From VGWB01 sp964480945 (lineage in GTDB: Bacteria; Bacteroidota; Ignavibacteria; UBA10030), in assembly GCA_964480945.1 (NCBI GenBank), contig CAYZRX010000032.1:1-37679 (forward strand): 37,679 nt of DNA, in the 5' to 3' direction. Under the pieces are notes generated by a model that saw nothing but the letters and a program-made list of their open reading frames with translations, searched no databases and was not told the origin of the DNA. A program made the position numbers and the translations under genes. Positions 1 through 8,708 of this stretch are shown here, piece by piece (the first letter of the stretch is position 1; each line of letters begins with the position of its first letter).

Positions 1-1170
1 CCGGAGGCGATCGACCTGAACGTCAAGGTGATCATGATCGGTGATGCGGAGATCTATCAGCTCCTGTACCTGCGTGATGACGATTTTAAGAAGATATTCA
101 AGATCCGCGCGGATTTCGACTATGAGATGCCCAAGGACAGCCAGTCCGTTTCGCAGTACCTGGGGTTCATCAAGATGGTGTGTGAGGACGAGAAACTGAG
201 GGCGTTCGATCAGGGGGCGATGGCATCCCTCATCGAATTCGGCGTCCGGCTCTGCGGGCGTCAAAACAAGCTGTCGACGCGATTCAACATCATTGCAGAT
301 GTCATTCGGGAGGCGAACTACTGGGCTGGAGTGGATGGAGCGAAGATTGTATCATCGCAGCACGTCCGGAAGGCCATCGAGGAGCGGATCTACCGTGTCA
401 AGCTCATCGAGGACAAGATCCAGGAAATGATCGACGAGGGCAACATTATGATCGATACCGAAGGGACCGTCGTCGGTCAGGTGAACGGCCTTTCGGTGTA
501 CGACACGGGTGAGCACGCGTTCGGCAAGCCGTCGCGCATTACGGCGAAAACGGCTCTCGGCCGCGCCGGCGTAATCAACATCGAGCGGGAAGCTGAGATG
601 AGCGGGCCGACGTATAACAAGGGCGTGGCGATCCTCAGCGGCTACTTGCGGAGCATGTTTGCCCAGGATAAGCCCCTCATCGTGAGCGCGAGCATCACGT
701 TTGAGCAATCGTACGGCGGCGTCGACGGCGACAGCGCTTCCTCGACGGAGATCTATGCGATTCTGTCGAGTCTGGCTGAGGTTCCGTTGCGCCAGGATAT
801 CGCCGTTACGGGATCGGTGAATCAGAAAGGTGAAGTTCAGCCGATTGGCGGCGTCGATCTCAAGATTGAGGGATTCTTCGACACCTGTAAGGCGCGCGGT
901 CTCACAGGAAAACAGGGAGCCATCATCCCTCGTCAAAATGTGAAGGACCTGATGTTGAGGGAGGATGTGATCGAGGCCGTGAGAAAAAGGGAATTCCACA
1001 TCTACGCCGTCTCGACAATCGACGAGGGGATTGAAATCCTCTCCGGCAAAAAGTCGGGCGCCCAACGCCCAGACGGCTCGTTCGAGCCGGGCACCATCCA
1101 TTCGCTCGTGAACGAGAAGCTGTGCAAGTATGCCGAGGAGTGGAAAAAGTTTGAGGCAGGGAAGGAATAA
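1..1170 (+). CDS. Lon-type ATP-dependent serine protease, C-terminal part (5' truncated by window edge)
   Basis: The reading frame is open from the first base, so the N-terminal AAA+ ATPase core lies outside the window; 389 residues are visible. The first ~130 residues are helical and fit the lid region of Lon-related AAA proteases. The rest is the S16 (Lon) proteolytic domain with its Ser-Lys dyad: the Ser is in GVDGDSASS (codon 733-735) and the Lys in GGVDLKIEGF (codon 862-864). Spacing and motif order match the LonB-like/Lon-related family rather than classical LonA. The expected role is cytoplasmic ATP-dependent degradation of damaged or regulatory proteins. The frame ends with TAA at 1168-1170. 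A 276-base gap with a candidate promoter separates it from hpnC, so it is probably a separate transcript. The family call is firm; the subfamily is less so because the ATPase part is missing. Confidence 0.9.
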   Translation, partial: PEAIDLNVKVIMIGDAEIYQLLYLRDDDFKKIFKIRADFDYEMPKDSQSVSQYLGFIKMVCEDEKLRAFDQGAMASLIEFGVRLCGRQNKLSTRFNIIADVIREANYWAGVDGAKIVSSQHVRKAIEERIYRVKLIEDKIQEMIDEGNIMIDTEGTVVGQVNGLSVYDTGEHAFGKPSRITAKTALGRAGVINIEREAEMSGPTYNKGVAILSGYLRSMFAQDKPLIVSASITFEQSYGGVDGDSASSTEIYAILSSLAEVPLRQDIAVTGSVNQKGEVQPIGGVDLKIEGFFDTCKARGLTGKQGAIIPRQNVKDLMLREDVIEAVRKREFHIYAVSTIDEGIEILSGKKSGAQRPDGSFEPGTIHSLVNEKLCKYAEEWKKFEAGKE

Positions 1171-1328
1171 GGGCAAGGCCTTCCACGCTCCACCAAGCTC
1201 CGGAGGAAATTTCTCCATGGAGCGCCCCCCCTACGAGACCGTCGCTGCAGCGATTCGGCTCTGAGCGTATTCCCTCGTGCACGACTGCTGGCGGCGCTAT
1301 CTGTCGTCGCTGACTCCTGACTGCCATC

Positions 1329-1357
1329 TTGCTTTTCGCTCCTGGATTTCTCATATT
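1329..1357 (+). promoter_or_regulatory. Candidate promoter for hpnCDE
   Basis: TTGCTT (1329-1334), a 17-base spacer and CATATT (1352-1357) stand about 90 bases before the hpnC start. The layout matches four better candidates elsewhere in this window, but both boxes deviate from consensus. The rest of the 1171-1446 gap shows no convincing gene. Confidence 0.35.
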
Positions 1358-1446
1358 GACTGAGGCTGCAAGCCGAGACTCACTTTTCTTCCTTGAGATA
1401 CAGAATCGGCGGGAAGTGTCGGACCATCAATCAGGTGGCGAAGCGG

Positions 1447-2325
1447 ATGGTAACTCGTGACGTCAAGATTGCGCGAAGAACCTGGACGGTGCCGCAGGCT
1501 TTTGAATACTGCGAGCGCGTAACGCACGACCACTACGAGAATTTCCCCGTAGCGTCCCTGTTTCTCCCGAAGGACAAACGCCGCTATATCTGCGCCATCT
1601 ATTCGTTCGCCCGGATTGCGGACGATTATGCCGATGAGCCCGGCCTTACGGCGGCTGAGCGTATCGAGAGCCTCAATGAGTGGGAGGAACAACTGTTCGA
1701 TTGCTACCGGGGGGAAGCTCAGCATCCGGTTTTCGTCGCCTTGCGCGAAACGATCGAGCGCTTCCAGATTCCGCACGAATTGTTCCGGAATCTCTTGCTG
1801 GCGTTCCGCTCGGACGTCACCACCCATCGATACGAAACCTTTGACGATGTGCTGGGGTACTGCGAGAACTCGGCAAATCCGATCGGCCGATTGATGCTCC
1901 TGCTGTTCAACTACAGAAGTGAATCGATGTTGCTGCAGTCCGATTTCATCTGTACCGGCCTCCAGCTTGCCAACTTCTGGCAGGATGTTGCCGTCGACCT
2001 ACGGAAGGACCGGGTGTACATTCCGACCGATGACATACGGGAGTTCGGCTACTCTGAGGAGGAATTGTTTCGACACAGGGTCACACAGGGATTCGAGGAT
2101 ATGATGTGTTTCGAGCTGGATCGGACCGTGCGGATCTTTCGTGAAGGGAAACCGCTTCTGCTGGAGGTCGGAACGGATCTCGCTCTGGAGCTCCGCCTGA
2201 CTTGGAACGGCGGTATGAAGATTTTGAAGAAGATCGAGCAGGCCGGTTACGACGTGTTCCATCATCGCCCGCGCCTGACGTTGGTTGACAAGGTGTCCCT
2301 CTTGCTCTCGTCCCTCTTTCGGTAA
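1447..2325 (+). CDS. hpnC: Hydroxysqualene synthase HpnC
   Basis: A 292-residue trans-isoprenyl diphosphate synthase-like protein of the squalene/phytoene synthase family. HpnC converts presqualene diphosphate to hydroxysqualene in the bacterial HpnCDE squalene route. The first Asp-rich motif is ADDYADE (residues 58-64); the second is QDVAVDLRKDRVYIP (179-193), where the two Asp lie three residues apart. Length and motif spacing match HpnC. The open frame extends upstream to a TTG at 1393, but ATG 1447 is preceded by AGGTGG at 1433-1438 with suitable spacing and gives the usual N-terminus. The stop is followed within 6 bases by hpnD, so the two are probably translationally coupled. The three-gene order C-D-E is what separates this call from a carotenoid phytoene synthase. 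Confidence 0.9.
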   Translation: MVTRDVKIARRTWTVPQAFEYCERVTHDHYENFPVASLFLPKDKRRYICAIYSFARIADDYADEPGLTAAERIESLNEWEEQLFDCYRGEAQHPVFVALRETIERFQIPHELFRNLLLAFRSDVTTHRYETFDDVLGYCENSANPIGRLMLLLFNYRSESMLLQSDFICTGLQLANFWQDVAVDLRKDRVYIPTDDIREFGYSEEELFRHRVTQGFEDMMCFELDRTVRIFREGKPLLLEVGTDLALELRLTWNGGMKILKKIEQAGYDVFHHRPRLTLVDKVSLLLSSLFR

Positions 2326-2331
2326 TTGACC

Positions 2332-3222
2332 ATGGCAGCGCACACCGTCGATAGTATCCTGCCGGAAATATCGGAAACCCGGAAGAGCAACTTCTTCTTT
2401 TCGATCCTGTTGCTCCCGCCGCCGAAGCGAGAGGCGATCGAGACCATCTACGCCTTCTGCCGCTGCACCGACGACATCGTTGACGACGAGGCGGACGTGA
2501 AGGAAAAGCACAAGCGCCTCTTGATGTGGAATATGGAGCTGCAGCGCGCGCTCCTCGGCGTCTCACGGTACGGCCTCCTGAACAGGCTGGCGGCCGTCGT
2601 CCGAAAGTTCAATATCCCCGTCAAGCATTTCAACGATCTGCTCAAAGGGATGGAAATGGACCTGGCGAAGAATCGCTACGAGACCTTCGATGAGCTTCGG
2701 GATTACTGCTATCGCGCCGCGTCCACCGTGGGATTGATCTGCGCAGAGGTGTTCGGCTACCACTATGACAAGACCAAACAATACGCCATCAACCTGGGTA
2801 TCGCCCTGCAGCTGACGAACATCTTGCGCGACATCAAGAGCGACGCGAGGAGGGGCCGGATCTACCTCCCCGCGGAGGACCTGGAGAGGTTCGGGTATAC
2901 CGAAGAGGAGCTCCTGAATTCGGCGTACAACGACCGGTTCCGGGCGCTGATGAAGTTCGAATGCGATCGGGCCCACGAGTTCTTCCGGAAGGCGAAAAGC
3001 TGTCTGGCGGAAGAAGATAAGCCGCTGTTCTACGCCGCCCGCGCGATGGGAAATATCTACTATCTGCTGTTGCTGCGGATTGAGCGGGCGAACTACGACA
3101 TCTTCTCAAAGCGCATCCGTCTGACCTCTCCGACGAAATTCCTCGTCGCGATGCTGCTTCGACTCCGGAACAAGCTTCCGAAAAACTTCCATCGTTACAT
3201 CCGCACCGAGCTTCCTGCCTGA
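2332..3222 (+). CDS. hpnD: Presqualene diphosphate synthase HpnD
   Basis: A 296-residue squalene/phytoene synthase-family protein that condenses two farnesyl diphosphates into presqualene diphosphate, the first step of the HpnCDE pathway. Asp-rich motif one is DDIVDDEAD (47-55); motif two is NILRDIKSDARRGRIYLP (163-180). The latter is the stronger, typical form, as expected for the head-to-head condensing member. ATG 2332 is chosen over an in-frame TTG at 2326. No clear Shine-Dalgarno is visible, and coupling to the hpnC stop (2323-2325) probably provides initiation. hpnE follows after 19 bases. Confidence 0.9.
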   Translation: MAAHTVDSILPEISETRKSNFFFSILLLPPPKREAIETIYAFCRCTDDIVDDEADVKEKHKRLLMWNMELQRALLGVSRYGLLNRLAAVVRKFNIPVKHFNDLLKGMEMDLAKNRYETFDELRDYCYRAASTVGLICAEVFGYHYDKTKQYAINLGIALQLTNILRDIKSDARRGRIYLPAEDLERFGYTEEELLNSAYNDRFRALMKFECDRAHEFFRKAKSCLAEEDKPLFYAARAMGNIYYLLLLRIERANYDIFSKRIRLTSPTKFLVAMLLRLRNKLPKNFHRYIRTELPA

Positions 3223-3241
3223 GTGCACACAGTTCATTCTG

Positions 3242-4621
3242 ATGAAACATGATGTGATCATCATCGGCGGCGGCCTCAGCGGATTGAGCGCAGCCGTCGA
3301 CCTGGCATCGCGCGGAACCTCCGTGCTCGTGCTCGAAGCACGAATGCACCTGGGCGGCCGTAGCCGCTCGTTCAGGGATGAGACGACCGGCGACGTCGTG
3401 GACAACGGCCAACACCTGATGATGGGCTGCTACAAAGAAACTCGCCGGTTGCTCCAGACCATCGGTGCCGATCATCTTGCAAGGCTTCAGCCAAATCTCC
3501 ACATCGATTTCCTTCACCCCGTGAAAGGATTTTCATCCCTCTCATGCCCTCCGGTCCCCGCTCCGTTGCACGTTCTTGCCGGGCTGCTCGGACTCAAGAG
3601 CCTCTCGTTCATGGATCGACTGAAGCTCGTGAGGGTCGGGCTGGAGCTGCTGAGGAATCCGGCGAGAGTTGAGTCGAAACTGGGAGCGTTGACGGTCGAC
3701 CAGTGGCTCAAGAGCTTGGGCCAGCCGGTCGAGAATCGGAAATATCTTTGGGATGTGATCGCCATCGGCAGTCTGAACGATGACCCGAAGGTCGTCGCCG
3801 CCTTGCTCTTCTACCGGGTCTTGCGTGCTGCGTTTCTTGGGCGCAGACAAAACTCCTCCATGCTCCTGCCGACGGTCGGGCTGAGCGAGCTCTTCGTCGA
3901 GCCGAGCGTTCGCTATCTCGGCTCGCATAACAGCGAGGCCAAAACCGGCTGTGGTGTCGAAGAGCTGTTGTGCGAGGGGAGCCGAGTCGTTGCGGCTCGC
4001 TGCGCTGACGGCGTCACGCGCGGCGCGAAAGCCTTCGTCGTTGCCGTTCCTCATTACGCATTTGCGGACCTCCTCCTTGCGAGCGAAGGGCTCCACGCTG
4101 AGAAATTCCAGACCATTGAGGCGTTTGAGTTGTCCCCGATCGTGACTGTCAACCTCTGGCTGGACCGGCGAGTGATCGAGCAGGAGTTCGTCGCTCTCCT
4201 GGACTCGCGCGTCCAGTGGATTTTTAATAGGACCAGGATGTTGAACCTACCGTCGAGGTCGGGACAATACCTCTCCTTGGTAATCAGCGGGGCGGGTCCG
4301 TACGTGGAGATGGAGAAGGAGGAGATGATCGACCTTGCGATGGCGGACCTACGAGCAGCCGTGCCCGAGGCCCGGTCCGCGAAGGTGGTTCATTCGCTGG
4401 TTATAAAAGAGAAACGTGCGACGTTTTCTCCCAAACCGGGGATCGAGAAGCTTCGTCCAACAACCGAGACGGAGTTTGAGAATCTCTTCCTTGCCGGTGA
4501 TTGGACGGCGACGGGATTCCCTGCGACGATTGAGGGGGCCGTGATCAGCGGGAAGAAGGCTGCGACGATGACTGAGAGGTATCTGGAGAATACAGGCCCG
4601 GTTCAGCTGCGAGCTGGTTGA
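3242..4621 (+). CDS. hpnE: Hydroxysqualene dehydroxylase HpnE (FAD-dependent)
   Basis: A 459-residue flavin-dependent amine-oxidase/phytoene-desaturase-like protein. The N-terminus carries the dinucleotide-binding fold with GGGLSG at residues 9-14, followed by the Glu-containing second motif LEARMHLGGRSRSF. The C-terminal FAD motif is LFLAGDWTATGFPATIEGAVISG, shown here as LFLAGDWTATGFPATIEGAV, near residue 420. HpnE reduces hydroxysqualene to squalene with FAD. Its place directly after hpnC and hpnD makes this role much more likely than a carotenoid desaturase. No squalene-hopene cyclase gene follows in the window; the next gene, priA, is convergent. Confidence 0.9.
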   Translation: MKHDVIIIGGGLSGLSAAVDLASRGTSVLVLEARMHLGGRSRSFRDETTGDVVDNGQHLMMGCYKETRRLLQTIGADHLARLQPNLHIDFLHPVKGFSSLSCPPVPAPLHVLAGLLGLKSLSFMDRLKLVRVGLELLRNPARVESKLGALTVDQWLKSLGQPVENRKYLWDVIAIGSLNDDPKVVAALLFYRVLRAAFLGRRQNSSMLLPTVGLSELFVEPSVRYLGSHNSEAKTGCGVEELLCEGSRVVAARCADGVTRGAKAFVVAVPHYAFADLLLASEGLHAEKFQTIEAFELSPIVTVNLWLDRRVIEQEFVALLDSRVQWIFNRTRMLNLPSRSGQYLSLVISGAGPYVEMEKEEMIDLAMADLRAAVPEARSAKVVHSLVIKEKRATFSPKPGIEKLRPTTETEFENLFLAGDWTATGFPATIEGAVISGKKAATMTERYLENTGPVQLRAG

Positions 4622-4734
4622 TACACCATCCTCTGGCTGCCCCTATCCAGTGCCGATTCAAGACAGTAATCTCTGAGCCAAGGGCTCATCAGCCTTCAGT
4701 TGAGTATCTTGTCGTGAGTTGGAATTCGATTTAG

Positions 4735-4836
4735 AAGACCCCATCCTAGCCTTCCCCTAAGAGGGGAAGGGATTTTGTCCCCTCTCCTCTCCCGAAGGGA
4801 TGCCTTCGGCATTAGGAGAGGGACAGGGTGAGGTCT
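4735..4836. repeat. Composite palindromic intergenic repeat
   Basis: Within the 311-base gap between convergent hpnE and priA lies an imperfect palindrome of about 102 bases. The outer arms AGACCCCATCCT and AGGGTGAGGTCT pair at 10 of 12 positions. Inside are a perfect 9-bp stem with a 3-base loop (4750-4758 with 4762-4770) and another perfect 9-bp stem (4780-4788 with 4814-4822). The second encloses ATGCC-TTC-GGCAT. The first hairpin is followed by GATTTTG and could terminate hpnE. C/T-rich palindromes of this kind recur in many environmental genomes. The rest of the gap shows nothing else. Confidence 0.7.
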
Positions 4837-4932
4837 AAAGAACACAAGAACATTCTTTGGGAGTAGCACCAGCACGAATGAGAGCGTGGCCAAAGGCTCG
4901 CTCTCCATACTTCCTACTCACCCACTTCTTCC

Positions 4933-7476
4933 TCACATCATTCCCTGCGGGTCCACATCGATCGACAGCTGTACGTTTCTGTTCTTTCCCAATGCTGAAG
5001 AGTGATATTGTTCTCTCGCTTTCAGCAGCACGGAGCGGAGGTGTCCACCGCCCGGATCGGTCTCCTTGAGGTCCTTGACGATGATATGTTTTCGATAGTG
5101 GCCCTTGATCTTCGGGATGGCAGCATCAGCCGGCCCGAGAACGGTGAAGAAGCGGCCGGCATGCGGAATCAACATCTCCGCGAATTTCTTTGCGTGGTGC
5201 TCTGCCTCGTTTTCCTTCTCGCCTTTGAATTCGAGGAGAACGATGCGTGAGAATGGAGGGTAATCAAGCTCCCGGCGATATTCCAGCTCCTCATGGTAAA
5301 ATCCGGGGAAGTCATGGGTTACGGCGTGCTTGAGACTGTAGTGGTCGGGCTGCAGCGTCTGAATGATCACCTCGCCGGCGAGATCGCTGCGTCCGGCTCG
5401 TCCGGCCACTTGAGTGAGCAATTGAAATGTCCGCTCGGAGGATCGGAAATCCGGCAGGAGCATCTGCGTGTCGGCAGAGATGACGCCGACGAGCGTCACG
5501 CGAGGGAAATCCAGGCCTTTCGCCACCATCTGCGTCCCGAGCAGGATGTCCGCCCCGCCCGTGCCGAACTGCACCAGGATGCGGTCGTGCGAACCCTTGC
5601 GGCTCGTGGTATCAAGGTCCATCCGGAGAACCCTCGCTGCCGGAAGGAGCTCCTGCAATTCCTCTTGCACCTGCTGCGTTCCGAACGCGTGGAAGCGAAC
5701 ATCGACGCCTCCGCACTTCGGACAGACGCTCGGAGGAGTCTTGACAAAGCCGCAGTAGTGGCACCGGAGGTGTTTCTTCGTTGCGTGATAGGTGAGTGTA
5801 ACTTCGCAGTTCTCACATCGTTCGACGTAACCGCAGTCAAAGCACTCCACGACGTGCGAAAAGCCGCGGCGGTTTTGAAGGAGGATGATCCCCTGGTTCT
5901 TCTGGATGCGGTCTCGGATCTGCTCCCTCAGGAGTCTCGACACGGAGAGAAACGGAAGTCTCTTGGGAAACGCGATTCCCTTCTCCTTCACTTCCTTCTT
6001 CAAATCGGCAAATATCTCTTTTCGCTCCCGGGTCATATCGACGATCTCAACCTTCGGCAGGGTCGCGTTGTCGACACGCTCGGGCAGCTCGAGCATTTCA
6101 TATTTTCCGCTCAACGCGTTGTGGTAACTCTCCGCAGAGGGTGTTGCGGAGCCGAGAAGGACGACTGCGTTGATATTGGCCGCGCGTACGATGGCTACGT
6201 CTCGTGCATTGTACCGGGGCGATGAGTCGAACTGCTTGTAGGAGGCCTCGTGCTCTTCGTCCACAACGATGAGGCCGAGATCCTTGAGCGGGGCGAAGAT
6301 CGCCGATCGCGGTCCGATCACGATCTTGATCTTCCCCTGATGTGCCATCCTCCACGCGTCATATCGTTCGCCGATGGACATTTGACTGTGCATGACCGCC
6401 ACATCGTCCCCGAAATGAGCCTTGAACCGCCGGACAGTCTGAGGGGTAAGAGAGATTTCGGGGACCAGCACGATGGCGCTTTTCCCCGCCGGAAGGATGG
6501 ATCGGATTGCCTCAATGTAGACCTGAGTCTTGCCGCTGCCCGTGATCCCGTGGAGGAGAAAAGTCCTGTACGTGCTGCCGCGAAGTGCTTCCGTGATTCG
6601 CTCCAACGCGCGTCGTTGATGGATGTTGAGGTCGAATTGCGGTTCCGGCTCCAACGGTTCGTACTCGCTCTTTCGGATCACCTCCCGCTCCGTGACGAGC
6701 ACGAGGCCCTTCTTCTCCAGCGATTTCAGTGTGGAAAGCGCCGCGCCGACCCGTTTGAGGAGAAGCGGGACTTGGAGCGGCTCCGCTGTTCTTGAGACCT
6801 CGGCGAGGAGCTTCTGCTGGCTGACGGTAAGTTGAGCGGTCTTCTTCTCATCCAACCCGCCCGCTTTCCTGAAAAGGTCCCTTCCGCGGTCCGTGGCGAC
6901 CACCCACTTTTCGAGCTTCGGCCTTGCTTTGGGCTTATTGGTCTGCTCCAGCCGGATCCAACCCCGCTGCTCCATCTGATGGAGAAGGGCGTGGGGGCTG
7001 CGCGTACGCGTCTTCTTTTCGAGTTGGGAGACGGTGAGTTCCTTCGCCTGTTGCAGAGCGGTGAGGGCCGCATACTGTTTGGGCGCGGAGCGTTTTGTTT
7101 CCTCGAGCAGCGGACCAATGTCGTCAATCGCCAGCCGAACCCTTTGTGTGCTTTCGATCGTGAGGCCTTGCGGCGTCGCCGCCCTCAGCACCTCTCCCCA
7201 CGGCGCGAAGTAGTACTCGGACATCCAGCGCGTGAGCTTCAGCATCTCTCCTGAGAACGTCGGGTGCGGGTCAAGGATGTCGAGGACAGGCTTCAGCCCT
7301 CGCACCGTAGTGGTGGCGGGAAAGCTCACGATCACGCCCGAGAGCCTCTTCTTCCCGAAGGGAACGAGGACGCGGGATCCGGCTTGTGCGAGCGGCTGAT
7401 ACTCCGGCGGTACGAGATAGGTGAAGGTTCGGTCGATGGGGACCGGGAGTGCAATATCGACGAGGAATTGTTGCAT
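4933..7476 (-). CDS. priA: Primosomal replication-restart helicase PriA
   Basis: An 847-residue SF2 helicase that reloads the replisome at collapsed forks. The N-terminal 3' DNA-binding domain covers about residues 1-105, followed by a winged-helix region. Helicase lobe 1 carries Walker A TGSGKT (312-317) and Walker B DEEH (406-409), and GSATPSAES is near 442. Eight cysteines (545, 548, 554, 557, 572, 575, 585, 588) form the two zinc sites characteristic of PriA and sit between the helicase motifs as usual. The length is longer than the ~730 of E. coli PriA, mainly from a larger linker between the DNA-binding and helicase parts (about 120-280). Start ATG lies 20 bases after the larC stop, so it is the last gene of waaA-larC-priA. 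Confidence 0.95.
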   Translation of the reverse strand: MQQFLVDIALPVPIDRTFTYLVPPEYQPLAQAGSRVLVPFGKKRLSGVIVSFPATTTVRGLKPVLDILDPHPTFSGEMLKLTRWMSEYYFAPWGEVLRAATPQGLTIESTQRVRLAIDDIGPLLEETKRSAPKQYAALTALQQAKELTVSQLEKKTRTRSPHALLHQMEQRGWIRLEQTNKPKARPKLEKWVVATDRGRDLFRKAGGLDEKKTAQLTVSQQKLLAEVSRTAEPLQVPLLLKRVGAALSTLKSLEKKGLVLVTEREVIRKSEYEPLEPEPQFDLNIHQRRALERITEALRGSTYRTFLLHGITGSGKTQVYIEAIRSILPAGKSAIVLVPEISLTPQTVRRFKAHFGDDVAVMHSQMSIGERYDAWRMAHQGKIKIVIGPRSAIFAPLKDLGLIVVDEEHEASYKQFDSSPRYNARDVAIVRAANINAVVLLGSATPSAESYHNALSGKYEMLELPERVDNATLPKVEIVDMTRERKEIFADLKKEVKEKGIAFPKRLPFLSVSRLLREQIRDRIQKNQGIILLQNRRGFSHVVECFDCGYVERCENCEVTLTYHATKKHLRCHYCGFVKTPPSVCPKCGGVDVRFHAFGTQQVQEELQELLPAARVLRMDLDTTSRKGSHDRILVQFGTGGADILLGTQMVAKGLDFPRVTLVGVISADTQMLLPDFRSSERTFQLLTQVAGRAGRSDLAGEVIIQTLQPDHYSLKHAVTHDFPGFYHEELEYRRELDYPPFSRIVLLEFKGEKENEAEHHAKKFAEMLIPHAGRFFTVLGPADAAIPKIKGHYRKHIIVKDLKETDPGGGHLRSVLLKAREQYHSSALGKNRNVQLSIDVDPQGMM

Positions 7477-7496
7477 CGGTCCGCGGACTCAACGAA

Positions 7497-8663
7497 TCAA
7501 CGAGCCAACTCTCGTTCGATGATCCTGTAGACTTCCATCAGCGGTAGATTCTTTTCGCTCGCGATGCGCCTGCATTCCTCGTACTCAGGAATGAGTCTTT
7601 CACGTCCGTCATACAGAACGCACTTGACGTTGACGGTCCCGAGCGATGTCGTGACCTCCTTCTGCGTGCGCGGCAGTTTTCGCCGCTCGATCGGGAGGAT
7701 CCGGACGCCGAGCGTGGAGGTCTCGTGAAAGAGAACGTTGAGTATCGAGTCGAGCTTCGATCGTTCGACGAGGGTGGAGAGTAGAATGCCGGAGCGACCC
7801 TTCTTCATGATGATCGGGGTCAAGAAGGCGTCCAGTGCCCCTGCAGCGAGGAGCTTGTCGAGGACGTACGGGTGGATCTCAGGGATCATATCATCGATGT
7901 TCGTCTCTACGCAGATGATTTCATCCCACGCGTACTGTGACTCCAGCTCACCAACGAGAACGCGAAGCATGTTTGGCGCTTCTGCCAACTCCCGTGTGCC
8001 GGCGCCGTAGCCGATCGATTCGATCTTCATGCGCTCCGTGATCAGGACGCCGGCAGACAGCGCCTTGATGATCGCCGCACCCGTCGGCGTCGCCAGCTCG
8101 AATGGGATATCGGTCAACACCGTGGGATAGCCTTTGAGGATTTCCATGGTCGCAGGCGTCGGGACCGGGATCTTGCCGTGCTGCGTGTTCACGAATCCTC
8201 CGCTGCCGACCCGAACGGGGGATGAGTAGACACGCTCGATGCCGAGCTTCTCCAGGCAAATGGCCGTTCCGACGATATCGACCAGCGAATCGAGCGCTCC
8301 CACCTCGTGGAAATGGATCGCATCGACGGTCGAGTGATGTACCTTCGCTTCCGCCACCGCAACTTCCCGGAAGATCTTCTCTGCGGCTTCTTTGACGTTT
8401 CCACTGAGATCAGCCTTCTCGATGATTCCATGGATATCCTTGAGATGGCGGTGGTACGCTGGCGCTTCCGAGATGATCACATCGACTTTCGTCGCAACGA
8501 TGCCGCTCCGTTCGACGTGGCGAGCTGCGACTTCGTAGCCTGAAAGACCCAGCTTCTTTAGCTCAGCGACAAGCTCGTCGAGGCTGACTCCGGCACTCAA
8601 GAACGCCCCAAGGGTCATATCACCGCTGATTCCGGAAATCGTATCAAGATAGGCTATCTTCAT
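7497..8663 (-). CDS. larC: Nickel-pincer cofactor nickel insertase LarC (DUF111)
   Basis: A 388-residue full-length LarC. It begins MKIAYLDTISGISGDMTLGA, carrying the GISGDM signature, and continues through DAIHFHEVGALDSLVDIVGT (about 115-135), typical of the family. LarC uses CTP to insert Ni into the pyridinium-3,5-bisthiocarboxylic acid mononucleotide cofactor of lactate racemase-type enzymes. In some organisms larC is split by a programmed frameshift; here it is one uninterrupted frame. No larA, larB or larE is present in this window, so its partners must be elsewhere or absent. It sits between waaA (45-base gap) and priA (20-base gap) on the same strand. Confidence 0.92.
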   Translation of the reverse strand: MKIAYLDTISGISGDMTLGAFLSAGVSLDELVAELKKLGLSGYEVAARHVERSGIVATKVDVIISEAPAYHRHLKDIHGIIEKADLSGNVKEAAEKIFREVAVAEAKVHHSTVDAIHFHEVGALDSLVDIVGTAICLEKLGIERVYSSPVRVGSGGFVNTQHGKIPVPTPATMEILKGYPTVLTDIPFELATPTGAAIIKALSAGVLITERMKIESIGYGAGTRELAEAPNMLRVLVGELESQYAWDEIICVETNIDDMIPEIHPYVLDKLLAAGALDAFLTPIIMKKGRSGILLSTLVERSKLDSILNVLFHETSTLGVRILPIERRKLPRTQKEVTTSLGTVNVKCVLYDGRERLIPEYEECRRIASEKNLPLMEVYRIIERELAR

Positions 8664-8708
8664 TTCTCTGAGCGTCGATCCTCTCTTGCGTTTCTCGTCG
8701 CGTCGGCA

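Noticed and set aside
352..1218. Long minus-strand open frame opposite the Lon-type gene
   Set aside because: It is antisense to a clear S16 protease domain, with unstructured composition and no recognisable motif.
3834..4621. Possible carotenoid (crtB/crtI-like) reading of the hpn genes
   Set aside because: Two different synthase paralogues followed by the FAD protein is the HpnC-D-E pattern; a phytoene pathway would need only one synthase.
4696..4908. 70-codon minus-strand frame in the hpnE-priA gap
   Set aside because: It is a translation of the palindromic repeat (SPLRGRLGWG-type), a well-known source of spurious ORFs.
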